Assembly: GCF_009760405.1 (NCBI RefSeq)
Contig: NZ_WRPP01000009.1
Span: forward strand, 213,920-277,919
Reading direction: 5' to 3'
Length of the DNA stretch: 64,000 bases
Origin: Nocardia terrae
GTDB lineage: Bacteria; Actinomycetota; Actinomycetes; Mycobacteriales; Mycobacteriaceae
The notes beneath the pieces are model-generated. The model was not told where the DNA came from. It worked only from the letters and a program-made list of their open reading frames with translations, and searched no databases. Of this stretch, positions 23,506 through 32,264 are shown one piece after another (the first letter of the stretch is position 1; each line of letters starts with the position of its first letter). Position numbers and translations under genes: made by a program.

Positions 23506-24592
23506 ATGGCTGTCGAGAACGCGGTACCGGGTGGCGAAGCGAAGAACAACAAGCGGGTACTGGTGGTGGGCGCCGGGATCGCCGGGCTGGCCGCCGCGCT
23601 GCGGATGCACCAGCAGAACTGGGATGTCGTCGTCGTCGAACGCGCGCAATCCCGGCGCAGCAGTGGCTATTTGGTGAACCTGCACGGACCCGGATTCGAC
23701 GCCGCGCAGCGGCTCGGGCTGCTGCCGCGTCTGACACCGCGCGATATCGGGTTGTACACCTCGATCCTGGTTCACGCGGACGGGCGCGAGAAGTTCACGA
23801 TTCCGGCCGCTGTCGCCCAAGCCGCCGTGGGGAATCGGGCACTGAGCCTGTTTCGCGGCGATCTGGAGTCGGCGCTCTACGACACGGTGGCCGAGGTCGC
23901 CGATATCCGTTTCGGCACCACGGTGCAGGCGGTAACCCAGGACACCGACGACGTCTGGATCTGGGCCACATGGTTGGAGCGTTCCCGCTCGCGCACGCCC
24001 CCGCACACGTACCCGCAGGTGCGGGCACGACCTTCCTCGGACCCCGGCGCACGGCCGCGGTCATGAACCTGGGGCCGGATCGCTCCTCGGCGTTCTTCGC
24101 CTACCGCAGTCCCGACCCGGCCGGTGACCTCGCGCTCGGCCCCGCGCTCGCCCGAGCCTTCGGCGATCTCGGCCGGGGTGTCGCCGATGCCCTGCGCCAG
24201 CTCGAGAACGACCCTGCCTCCGCGTATTTCGACACCGTCGGCCAGGTCGTCATGGACCGGTGGAGCCGCGGGCGCGTGGTCCTGCTCGGCGACGCGGCGT
24301 GGTGTGGGACCGTGTTCGCCGGGTACGGGGCGGCCCTCGCTCTCGACGGCGCGGATCGGCTCGGTGCCGCCCTGGGAGCGTACGGCGAGGACATCGACGC
24401 GGCGCTGGAGGCGTGGGAGGCCGCGCTGCGCCCGAAGTCCGCAAACGACAAGCACTGGCCCGCAAGGGAATAGCCCGATTCGCCCCGCCGTCCCGGATGC
24501 ACGTCTGGGCCGGTGAACTGATGCTGCGCGCCATCGGCCTGCCCGGCATCCGGACTCTGATCCAACGCGCCATCCAACGCGCCAACAACTAG
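23506..24592 (+). pseudogene. FAD-dependent monooxygenase, decayed (internal deletion and frameshifts)
   Basis: ATG 23506 opens an FAD-binding monooxygenase: VLVVGAGIAGLAAALRM and VVVVERAQSRRSSGYLVN. The family frame runs to about 23955, then continues in another frame from about 23968 (HMVGAFPLAHAP) through RVVLLGDAAWCGTVFAGYGAALAL, the second FAD motif, to about 24430. The end of the protein (RKRQALARKGIARFAPP ... QRAIQRANN) is in a third frame up to 24592. The central segment with the GADG motif is missing at the first junction. Total length is about 360 codons against roughly 400 in relatives. The protein cannot be functional as one chain. Confidence 0.85.
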
Positions 24593-24703
24593 GCCAGGGT
24601 GTCGGGCAGTTCGGCAAGAGTCGACGTCCATCGCGAGGATGCCTTGTGGGGCAGCAGTTTCAGGGGCAGGCCGCCGGGTGCGGGCCGCTAGTAGGTTGTC
24701 GAG

Positions 24704-24976
24704 GTGACGGCGATCGACCTCGACAGGGTGCGGGTGCTGTTGTCCGAGCACTCTCGCTCCGAAACCTGGTGGCAGCTGCGCAGCGGGGAGGGCGGCGCAC
24801 TGCTGGAGCAGGCGAGCACCCTCGCCGCGGACGCGGACCCGGAGATCGGGCGGCGGACCCGGAATGGGCTGGATCGCCTTGTCGCGGAGGAGGATCGCCG
24901 CGCACTCGGCGCCATGGTGATCGAGCACCGAATGCGTCGCGGTGCCCTGCCGATCCAGCTGTGGACATCGAATTGA
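24704..24976 (+). CDS. Small hypothetical protein
   Basis: 90 residues with a GTG start; TAGTAG lies nine bases upstream, as for a leaderless gene. The sequence is soluble and helical, with acidic and basic clusters (DADPEIGRRTRNGLDRLVAEEDRRALGAMVIEHRMRRG) and no cysteine. I do not recognise a family. Codon bias is typical of the region. It precedes the FAD oxidase by 55 bases in the same direction. Confidence 0.55.
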   Translation: MTAIDLDRVRVLLSEHSRSETWWQLRSGEGGALLEQASTLAADADPEIGRRTRNGLDRLVAEEDRRALGAMVIEHRMRRGALPIQLWTSN

Positions 24977-25031
24977 CTTGGCAGTAAATTACGGACCGTT
25001 CAATTGAGTGGAGCTCGGAGGAGTGGGCCTG

Positions 25032-26654
25032 ATGGCACGGTCGTGGTGGGGTTGGGGCAATGTCGAGGACGCCGTGACCGGATCGGAGCGGGCCGCCCTG
25101 ACCGCGCGGGTGGCGGCGCTGATGCCCCGGGCCGATCTCACCGCCCACGAGGCTCCCGCCCTGGAGTCGCTGAGTGTCGCCGCGCCGCGTGTGGCGCCGC
25201 CGGACACGTTGGCCCACTTGGCCTCCCAGGAGCTCGGCGATCGGGTGTCGCACGGGCGTGGACAGGCGTTCCGGGATGTGGTGCGCAATCTGCTCGGCCG
25301 TGTCGCCGACGTGCCCGACCTGGTGGTGCGGCCCGGCAGCGAACAAGAGGTCGCCGACGTGCTGGAGTGGTGTGCGGGTGCGGGAATCGCGGTGATCCCG
25401 TTCGGCGGAGGCACGTCGGTGGTCGGCGGTGTGGAGCCGCGGGGGCTCGGCGACTACGCGGGGGTGGTGTCGCTGGATCTGGGTCGGCTCGACCGCGTGC
25501 TCGAGGTCGATCGCACCAGCCGGGCCGCGCGGATTCAGGCGGGGATGCTGGGGCCCGCGCTGGAAGCGGCGCTGCGGCCGGAAGGTTTGACACTGCGGCA
25601 CTTTCCGCAGTCGTTCGAGTTCTCGACCCTCGGCGGGTGGCTGGCGACCAGGGCAGGCGGGCATTACGTGACCGTCTACACCCACATCGACGACCTGGTC
25701 GAATCGATGCGGGTCGTGACGCCGAGCGGGATCAGCGCATCGCGGCGGCTGCCCGGTTCCGGGGCGGGGCCCTCACCGGACCGGATGTTCCTCGGCTCGG
25801 AGGGCACCCTCGGTGTGATCACCGAGGCGTGGATGCGGTTGCAGGACCGGCCGCGGTGGCGCGCCACCGCCTCGGTGCTGTTCGACGACTACGCCGCGGC
25901 GGTGAACGCGACCCGCGTGATCGCACAGTCGGGACTGTTCCCGACCAACTGCCGGCTGCTCGATCCGGCCGAAGCGTTCCTCAATGCCGCGACCGCCACC
26001 TCCGGCGGTGTGCTCGTGCTGGGTTTCGAATCCGCGGACCATCCCGTCGACGAGCCCATGCGGCGGGCGTTGGAGATCTGCGGTGACTGCGGCGGCAAGG
26101 CACCCGAGGCGATCACGAGCACCGACTCGTCGGGCAATGCCGTGCACGAAGGCGCGGCCGGGACCTGGCGGTCGTCGTTCCTGCGGATGCCGTATCAGCG
26201 GGACGCGCTGGCCGCGCAGTCGATGATCGTGGAGACCTTCGAAACCGCCTGCACCTGGGATCGATTCGAGCAGCTACGGGCCACCGTGCTCGACGCCGCG
26301 CAGGGCGCGTTCGCGACGCTGGGCATCACGGGCGTGGTGACGTGCCGGTTCACCCACGTGTACCCGGATGGTCCCGCACCCTATTTCGGTGTCTACGCCG
26401 CGGGCACCTGGGGCCGGACCGTCGAGCAGTGGGACGAGATCAAAGCCGCGGTGTCCGAGGCGCTGGCGAGCACCGGCGCCACCATCACCCACCACCATGC
26501 CGTCGGCCGCGACCACCGACCCTGGTACGACCGGCAGCGGCCCGAACCCTTCGCGCGCGCACTGCAGGCCACGAAGACGGCACTGGATCCGGCGCACATC
26601 CTCAACCCGGGCGTGCTGATCGATCCGGCCCCCCGCGGCGCGGCAAGGCGATGA
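25032..26654 (+). CDS. FAD-binding oxidase, alkyldihydroxyacetone-phosphate-synthase-like
   Basis: 540 residues from ATG 25032, with CGGAGGA at 25016-25022. The PCMH-type FAD domain shows VRPGSEQEVADVLEWCAGAGIAVIPFGGGTSVVGGVEP. QSFEFSTLGGWLATRAGGHYVTVYTHIDDLVESMRVVTPSG and FLGSEGTLGVITEAWMRL follow, typical of AGPS/GlcD relatives. The C-terminal cap contains HHHAVGRDHRPWY, where eukaryotic AGPS has its active-site His-His pair. It could act on an alkyl- or acyl-DHAP or an alpha-hydroxy acid. It overlaps the TetR gene by four bases. A small ACGGACCGT palindrome lies at 24991-24999 near its promoter. Confidence 0.85.
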   Translation: MARSWWGWGNVEDAVTGSERAALTARVAALMPRADLTAHEAPALESLSVAAPRVAPPDTLAHLASQELGDRVSHGRGQAFRDVVRNLLGRVADVPDLVVRPGSEQEVADVLEWCAGAGIAVIPFGGGTSVVGGVEPRGLGDYAGVVSLDLGRLDRVLEVDRTSRAARIQAGMLGPALEAALRPEGLTLRHFPQSFEFSTLGGWLATRAGGHYVTVYTHIDDLVESMRVVTPSGISASRRLPGSGAGPSPDRMFLGSEGTLGVITEAWMRLQDRPRWRATASVLFDDYAAAVNATRVIAQSGLFPTNCRLLDPAEAFLNAATATSGGVLVLGFESADHPVDEPMRRALEICGDCGGKAPEAITSTDSSGNAVHEGAAGTWRSSFLRMPYQRDALAAQSMIVETFETACTWDRFEQLRATVLDAAQGAFATLGITGVVTCRFTHVYPDGPAPYFGVYAAGTWGRTVEQWDEIKAAVSEALASTGATITHHHAVGRDHRPWYDRQRPEPFARALQATKTALDPAHILNPGVLIDPAPRGAARR

Positions 26655-27268
26655 ACGCTCCCGTGAGCCGCGCCGGCACCAAGGGTGTCCCCCGCGAACA
26701 GCGCGAACAACAACTCCTCGACATCGCCACCCTCGAATTCGGCAACCGCGGCTACGGCAACGCCTCACTCGCCGAGATCGTCTCCGCCGCAGGGGTTTCC
26801 AAACCCCTGATCTACGCCTACTTCGGCTCGCGGGACGAACTGCACGCAGCCTGTGTGCACCGGGCGGGCACGAGCCTGGTCGCCGCGGTCGCCGACGCCC
26901 AAGCAGTGCACGGCGCCGACGGCAAGGCCCTGGCCACCCTCGCCGCGATCTTCCACGCGCTCGACGGCCGCATCCAGAACTGGCGCATCATCTACGACCA
27001 CACCCTCCCCCGGCCCAGCCCCGCCCACGACACCGCCCGCCACTACCAGGACGCGCTCAACGCGATGGGCTCGGCGGGTGTCGCCGAAATCCTCGCCGGA
27101 GCCGGAAACCACAGTCCCGAGGACCATTCCCTGCTGCTGACACTGTGGTTCAGCATCGTCTCCACCACGGTCTCCTGGTGGGCCGATCACCCCGAGAGCA
27201 CTCCCGACGACATGACCGCGCGCTGCCTGAGACTGTTCACCGCCCTCCGGCGATCGCGCACATCGTGA
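26651..27268 (+). CDS. TetR-family regulator coupled to the FAD oxidase
   Basis: 205 residues from ATG 26651, overlapping the preceding stop (ATGA). The HTH domain is residues 18-63: REQQLLDIATLEFGNRGYGNASLAEIVSAAGVSKPLIYAYFGSRDELHAAC. The C-terminal ligand domain is divergent, with WRIIYDHTLPRPSPAHD. Being downstream of and coupled to the oxidase, it probably autoregulates that operon. The ligand is unknown. Confidence 0.88.
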   Translation: MNAPVSRAGTKGVPREQREQQLLDIATLEFGNRGYGNASLAEIVSAAGVSKPLIYAYFGSRDELHAACVHRAGTSLVAAVADAQAVHGADGKALATLAAIFHALDGRIQNWRIIYDHTLPRPSPAHDTARHYQDALNAMGSAGVAEILAGAGNHSPEDHSLLLTLWFSIVSTTVSWWADHPESTPDDMTARCLRLFTALRRSRTS

Positions 27269-27293
27269 ACGCATCGCGAACTTATCGCCCGGC

Positions 27294-27309
27294 GGTTCAG
27301 GGTTGAACC
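27294..27309. repeat. Short inverted repeat between the TetR gene and the hydrolase
   Basis: GGTTCA and TGAACC around GGGT. It sits 25 bases after the TetR stop and 30 before the hydrolase start. It could be an operator or a weak terminator. Confidence 0.35.
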
Positions 27310-27339
27310 CGGACCTGCTGGGCGAGAAAAGGAACGCGG

Positions 27340-28332
27340 ATGCGACGACGGGCGATGCTGCAACTCGGGGCGGGAGCCTTCGCCGCGGTGGGAGCCGCGA
27401 GCGCGGTCACGGCCTGGGAGACCACCCGCCCGGCTGATGCCGCGGTGCCCGACGACGCCGAGCTGGCCCGCGCCCTGGGCGATTTCCGCAGCGACACCGC
27501 ACTGGTCAACGGTTTCCGGATGCATTACGTGACAGGCGGTTCGGGCGATCCCGTGGTGCTGGTCCCCGGCTGGCCGACGACCTGGTGGAGCTACCGCAAG
27601 ATCATGCCCGCGCTCGCGCAACGCTATCGCGTGGTGGCGGTGGACATTCGCGGCATGGGCGGCTCGGACAAACCCTCGGGCGGGTTCGACAAGAAGACCA
27701 TGGCCGGCGACATCCACGAACTGATCAGAACCCTCGGTTTCGACCGGGTCCACCTCGTCGGCCACGACATCGGATCGATGGTGGCGTTCAGCTTCGCGGC
27801 CAACCACCCCGACGCGACCCGCTCGCTGTCGCTGCTCGATGTCCTGCACCCCGACGACAGCTTCTACCGCATCCCCATGCTGCAACCGCCGGGCAGCGGG
27901 GTGAGCGTGTGGTGGTACGCCTTCAACCAAGTCCAGTCCCTGCCCGAGAAACTCCTCGCCGGGCGCGCCCGCGAGCTCATCGACTGGCACCTGGGCATCG
28001 GCCTGGTGGACCAGGCCACCATCACCGACTTCGACCGCGCCGTCGTCGCCGACCGCTACAACCGACCCGGCGCGGTCCGCTGCGCGAACGCCTGGTACCA
28101 GGGCTTCCATCAGGACATCATCGACATGCGCGCCTACCCGGAACTCACCGCGCCCACCCTGGGCCTGTGCTCCCCCATCGCCTACCCGGCCTTCCAACAG
28201 ACCCTGCCCAAGCTCGCCACCGACCTGCGCGACATCATCGAAGTCGACAAGGCCCGCCACTGGCTCTGCGACGAGGACCCCGACCTGGTAATCCGTTCCC
28301 TCACAACCCATTTCGCCGCCACCACCAGATAA
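27340..28332 (+). CDS. Exported epoxide-hydrolase-like alpha/beta hydrolase
   Basis: 330 residues. The N-terminus MRRRAMLQLGAGAFAAVGAASAVTAW is a twin-arginine-like signal followed by a cleavable hydrophobic stretch. The hydrolase core shows PGWPTTWWSYRKIMP, DIRGMGGSDKP, and the nucleophile elbow GHDIGS, where Asp replaces Ser as in epoxide hydrolases and dehalogenases. The likely catalytic His is in DKARHWLCDE near the end. It would act outside the membrane. The Asp nucleophile and the HGxP-like PGWP favour epoxide hydrolysis over ester cleavage. It follows the TetR gene by 71 bases in the same direction. Confidence 0.85.
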   Translation: MRRRAMLQLGAGAFAAVGAASAVTAWETTRPADAAVPDDAELARALGDFRSDTALVNGFRMHYVTGGSGDPVVLVPGWPTTWWSYRKIMPALAQRYRVVAVDIRGMGGSDKPSGGFDKKTMAGDIHELIRTLGFDRVHLVGHDIGSMVAFSFAANHPDATRSLSLLDVLHPDDSFYRIPMLQPPGSGVSVWWYAFNQVQSLPEKLLAGRARELIDWHLGIGLVDQATITDFDRAVVADRYNRPGAVRCANAWYQGFHQDIIDMRAYPELTAPTLGLCSPIAYPAFQQTLPKLATDLRDIIEVDKARHWLCDEDPDLVIRSLTTHFAATTR

Positions 28333-28344
28333 CCCAGATCCGCG

Positions 28345-28512
28345 GGCGAGTCGGGCGGAATCAGCCACCGCGCAAAGATCTGCTCAGGGCCGAGGGCGAT
28401 CACATCAGCCCTCTCTGCCAACCCATCAGGCACCCGATCCCCCCTCGCAATGCGCGAGACTCCGCACCATCACCGCATCCACCCCCAGAGTGGCCTTCAC
28501 CAGAATGCACTG
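28345..28512 (-). pseudogene. Remnant of a resolvase-like small protein (third family copy)
   Basis: On the minus strand one frame gives LVKATLGVDAVMVRSLAHCEGG. After a run of six G (28439-28444) the next frame gives VPDGLAERADVIALGPEQIF then ARWLIPP. Joined, this aligns with the C-terminal half of the intact gene at 54393 (DAVIIPSLAHFGGRIPDDL, VADIITVSPENTYARWGIPP). The N-terminal half is absent and the homopolymer has shifted the frame. The rest of the interval 28333-28638 shows no other gene. Confidence 0.75.
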
Positions 28513-28601
28513 AGGTCCAGGTCTTCTCGGTGTTTCCGTTTCTGGATGCATGCTCGTCGCTGCAGGGGGTGGGTGGTGATCGGATGGACCTGAAGTGAGG
28601 A

Positions 28602-28622
28602 GGCTGGGCTCTCGACCCAGCC
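28602..28622 (-). terminator. Hairpin after the dienelactone hydrolase gene
   Basis: Perfect 7-bp arms GGCTGGG/CCCAGCC around CTCTCGA, starting 17 bases beyond the stop of the minus-strand gene at 28639. Confidence 0.55.
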
Positions 28623-28638
28623 GGCCTCTCTTCCCGAT

Positions 28639-29487
28639 CTAGGCGTCTTGTGCTCGTCGGACACCGACGGCTGGGTCGAGCCGGTCGTGGAGGTAGGCGA
28701 GGATTTCGTCTCGGGCCTCGAGGGTGGGGTGGCCTTCCTCGTCGACCAGGTGCGCGGTCACCACGCTGTGCGGGGTTTGGACGATGTCGGCGAAGAACGG
28801 CGGCGGTGTGGGGTTGGCGTGCTCGCCCGAGAGGACCCGGCCGTCGAAGCGGTCGCCGAGGAGTTGGGTGTAGGCGGCGAAACGTTGGCCGGTGCACCAT
28901 TTGTCGTTGTCGAAGCGGTAGGCCAGGGCGCGCAGGTCGTCGCGTTCGAAGCGCTCGGCGATCGCCGTCGCGTCCTCGGGGGACAGCTCGAGGCCGGCGG
29001 GGTCGTCGAGTGGGAGGGACGGGTGGTTGAGGACGGGGGCGATGACCGCGGGTTCGAGGGTCATGGTGAGGGCGAAGTTTCCGGTGAAGCACATGCCGAC
29101 CGCGCCCACGCCCGGGCCGCCGGATTCGGTGTGGGCCAGGCGGGCCAGGGCGCGCAGCCACACGGCCACCGGGCTGGTTCCGCCGCCGGCGAAGGCGCGG
29201 AATTCCTTGCTGATGCAGGTTTTGCGGGAGATGGGGCCGCCGAGCTCGACGGTGGGGTAGGCGCCGTCGACACCGAACAGCGACGGCACATACACGGTGA
29301 ATCCCGCGTCGCGGACCCAGCGGGCGAAACGCAGTACGTCGGGGCTGATGCCGGGCATCTCGGGCATGACGATCACCGCGGGGCCGCGGCCCGCGACGTA
29401 CACGGTCTTGTCGTCGCCCTCGAGGCTGATCACTCGCTGGTCGAAATCGGCGAGAGTGTCATCGGGCGTTGGGTTTTCGGACTCCAC
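28639..29487 (-). CDS. Dienelactone-hydrolase-family protein
   Basis: 282 residues. The core has VIVMPEMPGISPDVLRFARWVRDAGFTVYVPSLFG, then the nucleophile elbow GAVGMCFTGNFAL with Cys as in classical dienelactone hydrolases. The acid/His part is TAHLVDEEGHPTLEARDEI near the C-terminus. Such enzymes hydrolyse lactones or other esters in aromatic breakdown, though many actinobacterial relatives have no known substrate. It is cytoplasmic. It ends at a hairpin and starts nine bases after the CBS gene's end, so the two are co-transcribed from the right. Confidence 0.86.
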   Translation of the reverse strand: MESENPTPDDTLADFDQRVISLEGDDKTVYVAGRGPAVIVMPEMPGISPDVLRFARWVRDAGFTVYVPSLFGVDGAYPTVELGGPISRKTCISKEFRAFAGGGTSPVAVWLRALARLAHTESGGPGVGAVGMCFTGNFALTMTLEPAVIAPVLNHPSLPLDDPAGLELSPEDATAIAERFERDDLRALAYRFDNDKWCTGQRFAAYTQLLGDRFDGRVLSGEHANPTPPPFFADIVQTPHSVVTAHLVDEEGHPTLEARDEILAYLHDRLDPAVGVRRAQDA

Positions 29488-29496
29488 AGTGGGATG

Positions 29497-29925
29497 TTAG
29501 CCGTGGAGGTAGCGGACCAGGGCCTCGCGCTCGGTTTCCAGTTCGGAGATCTGGCTCTTGACCACGTCGCCGATGCTGACGATGCCGATCATGCGGCCCT
29601 CGTCCATGACCGGCAGGTGGCGGACGCGGTGCTCGGTCATGGTGGCGTTGAGGGTTTCGACGTCGTCGTCGGGTGCGCAGGTGTGCACGGCGGCGGTCAT
29701 GATCGAGGAGACGGGGGCGTCGAGCAGGTCCGCGCCGTGGCTGTGCAGTCGGCGCACCACGTCGCGCTCGGAGACGATGCCGGAGATGACCGCACCGTCG
29801 GGCGAGACGACCACCGCGCCCACATTGTGTGCCGCCAGGACTCTGAGCAGCTCGCGCACTGTTGCATCCGGTGCAATCGTGACGACGCCGCTGCCCTTAC
29901 GGCGCAGTATTTCCGAGATTCGCAT
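29497..29925 (-). CDS. Tandem CBS-domain protein
   Basis: 142 residues from ATG 29925, whose product starts MRISEILRRKG; an in-frame start at 29940 would add five residues. Two CBS domains are evident: residues 1-65 (VVTIAPDATVRELLRVLAAHNVGAVVVSPDG ... GIVSERDVVRRL) and residues 72-130 (VHTCAPDDDVETLNATMTEHRVRHLPVMDEGRMIGIVSIGDVVK). Stand-alone pairs of this kind bind adenine nucleotides and often link energy status to another protein. The partner is unknown. Mycobacterial hypoxic-response proteins of the same size are similar. Confidence 0.88.
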   Translation of the reverse strand: MRISEILRRKGSGVVTIAPDATVRELLRVLAAHNVGAVVVSPDGAVISGIVSERDVVRRLHSHGADLLDAPVSSIMTAAVHTCAPDDDVETLNATMTEHRVRHLPVMDEGRMIGIVSIGDVVKSQISELETEREALVRYLHG

Positions 29926-30014
29926 CTGCCCACCGCCCAACGCTCGGGACTATCGATGGTTACCAGGATGCCGCTGATCTCCGGGCGTGAACAGCAAAGA
30001 TTACGAACCGATGC

Positions 30015-31013
30015 CTAACCGGACGCGAGAGCATCGAGCGCGGATTCGATGGCGCGATGGAAGCTGGGATAGGCCAGGATCATCTCGCGCAGCCTCGCCG
30101 TGGGGACCTGCGCGTGCACCGCGACCGCCAGCGCGCCGAGCACCTCCCCGCCCTGCGGGCCCATCGAGCACGCCCCGACGAGCACACCGCGGTCGGCGTC
30201 CTCGACGAGTTTGATGAACCCCGCATTGCCGGCCTGGTGGATCCAACCACGCACGGACGAGGGCACTTCGGTGCACCCGATGCGAACTCGCAGCCCGGCC
30301 GCGCGCGCCTGCTCCTCGGTCATGCCGACCGCCCCGACTTCCGGATCGGTGAACGTCACCCGCGGCACCGCACGATAGTGCGCGACCTCGGTGCCGTCGC
30401 CGAGAATGTCGTGCGCGGCGATGCGCGCCTGATACATCGACACATGGGTGAACGCGCCCGCACCGGTGACATCGCCGATCGCCCACACCCCCTCGGCGGC
30501 CCGCATCCGGTTGTCCACCGGGATTGATTTCGCGGCCTCGTCGAGCCCGACCGCCCCGATTCCCAACGCCGCCAAGTCGGTTCGCCGTCCCGTGGCGACC
30601 AGCAGCCGCTCGGCCCGCAACGGCTCACCATCGTCGAGGGTGAGGGTGAACTCGCGGCCGTCGTAGCCGACCCCGGTGCCGCGCGCACCGCCGCGCACCG
30701 TGATCCCCTCCTCGGCGAACGTTTTCGCCAGCAGCTCACCGGCCTGCGGCTCGTCCTGCGGCAGCAGCCGACGCGGCACCACCACGCTCACCCGCGCCCC
30801 GAACCGCGCGAAGATCTGCGCGAACTCCACCCCCACCGGTCCGCCGCCGAGCACGATCAGCGACCGCGGCACCTCGGTGGTCGCCACCGCCTCCCGGTTG
30901 GTCCAGTACGGCGTCCCCTCGAGCCCCGGCAGCGGCGGAACCGCCGGAGCCGTCCCGGGATTCAGCACGATGCCGCGCCCCTGACCGTTTTCTGAAGATT
31001 TGCTGATTGGCAC
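30015..31013 (-). pseudogene. Pyridine-nucleotide disulfide oxidoreductase lacking its N-terminal half
   Basis: 332 residues align with the NAD-binding, central and dimerisation domains of the lipoamide/mercuric/mycothione reductase family: GTAPAVPPLPGLEGTPYWTNREAV, LIVLGGGPVGVEFAQIFARFG, VWAIGDVTGAGAFTHVSMYQA, and FTDPEVGAVGMTEEQA, ending in AYPSFHRAIESALDAL. Relatives are about 460 residues. The missing part would hold the first GxGxxG motif and the redox CxxxxC pair, so it cannot bind FAD normally or reduce a disulfide. The homology begins abruptly after about 15 unrelated residues. A 15-bp inverted repeat lies 95 bases upstream. Confidence 0.75.
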
Positions 31014-31107
31014 GATCGGTCATAGTCGCAGCACCGAAAGGTCGGTCTGCGGCGGCTAGATTCTGCGTCGGTCGCGGGATGTGGGTCCCGGGATCGATCG
31101 AGGGGTT

Positions 31108-31153
31108 GAGGTTGTATCGCGATTCTCGTCCCGGTGGCTCGCGATACAACCTC
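31108..31153. repeat. 15-bp perfect inverted repeat
   Basis: Arms GAGGTTGTATCGCGA (31108-31122) and its exact complement (31139-31153) surround a 16-base spacer. It stands between the FHA gene's stop (31161) and the truncated oxidoreductase, and could be the FHA operon's terminator. There is no U-tract. The breakpoint of the truncated gene is close by. Confidence 0.7.
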
Positions 31154-31160
31154 TCCGACG

Positions 31161-32264
31161 CTAACGGCCGTGCTGGGAGTCGAAGGTGAAGACCCGGCCG
31201 CCCAGCAGTAGCTGGCTGCCGGGTTCGAGGATCGTCGCGTGCCCGGGGGTGGCGCGCACCCAGTCGCTGCGGCCCGGCAACCGGACGTGGGTGCCGTTGG
31301 CCGAACCCCGATCCATCACCTGCACATCCCATTCCACGAGCCGGATCTCCGCGTGCACCCGGGACATGCCGCCCGAGGCGTCGGGAATCCGGATCGCCTG
31401 CGCGCCGCGGCGCACCTGCTCGGAGCGCTCCGGTTCCCGCCCGATCACCAGATCGGTGTCGAGGACATAGGAGCTGCCGTCATCGAGCAGCAGCACCCCC
31501 AGCGGCGGGCGCACCCCCTCGGTGAGCACGAGGGTCAGCTGTTCCATCCGGATCCCGCACACCGCGCAGAACGACACCCGCGGATCGTTGAGATGTCCAC
31601 GCGCGCACTTGTATCCCAGCACCCGCGCCCCGGAGCCGGGAGTGGCAGTCGGTGCGGGTGTGCGCGCACCGCCGGCATCGGCTCGCCCGTTGCGCCGCGG
31701 CGGTGTGCGCAGATCGGGAATGCTGCGCCGGATCGGTGTCGGGTCCTGCTCGCCCAGCCACACCACCGCGCCCGACCCGGGCATGCGCCCGTCGCGCAGC
31801 GACCACACCCCCGGCGCCGGCAGCACCTCACGGGTCCGGTCCTCGTCGACGAAGACCGCCGCCGCCCGATCCGGTGCGGGACTGACCACCCGGTCGACGG
31901 TGAATCCCGCGTCGCGCCCGCGCAACACCTCGCGCCGGTCCGCGCCCTCGAGCACCGCGGTCACCCCGCCGTGCAGCAACACCGACAACCCGCGCGTGCC
32001 CGGGGTGAGCACCCCGAATTCCACCCGCTCCTCGTCCTCGCGGCTCATCAGCCAGGTGCTGACCATCCGCGCGAAGGCGCGCCCGGTGCGCCGGGTCTCG
32101 CGCGAGGCCGCATCGGCCACCATGGCCAGCAGCTGCTCGAGCACCACCACCGCCTCGGAGTCGACGCTCAGCGCCGTCGAATCCCGGTGCGCGACAACCA
32201 CGACCACGCCGTCGGTGCTGGCCACCAGATGCCGTCCCGGCACGACCTCCACCCGGCCGCTCAT
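31161..32264 (-). CDS. Zinc-ribbon and FHA-domain protein
   Basis: 367 residues from ATG 32264, which overlaps the preceding stop (ATGA). Residues 1-170 form an unrecognised domain (GRHLVASTDGVVVVVAHRDS). A Pro/Ala linker leads to a zinc ribbon with Cys220, His224, Cys233 and Cys236. The C-terminal 110 residues are an FHA domain: LVIGREPE near 273, SGGMSRVHAEI near 297-307 and DRGSANGTHV near 318-327, the phosphothreonine-binding loops. The protein likely docks to a Ser/Thr-kinase-modified partner. It is the last of three overlapping genes (34266 to 31161). Confidence 0.88.
   Translation of the reverse strand: MSGRVEVVPGRHLVASTDGVVVVVAHRDSTALSVDSEAVVVLEQLLAMVADAASRETRRTGRAFARMVSTWLMSREDEERVEFGVLTPGTRGLSVLLHGGVTAVLEGADRREVLRGRDAGFTVDRVVSPAPDRAAAVFVDEDRTREVLPAPGVWSLRDGRMPGSGAVVWLGEQDPTPIRRSIPDLRTPPRRNGRADAGGARTPAPTATPGSGARVLGYKCARGHLNDPRVSFCAVCGIRMEQLTLVLTEGVRPPLGVLLLDDGSSYVLDTDLVIGREPERSEQVRRGAQAIRIPDASGGMSRVHAEIRLVEWDVQVMDRGSANGTHVRLPGRSDWVRATPGHATILEPGSQLLLGGRVFTFDSQHGR

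Noticed and set aside
24960..25010. TetR operator before the FAD oxidase
   Set aside because: Only ACGGACCGT is symmetrical and the longer AATTGA/TCAATT arms are too far apart to claim a site.
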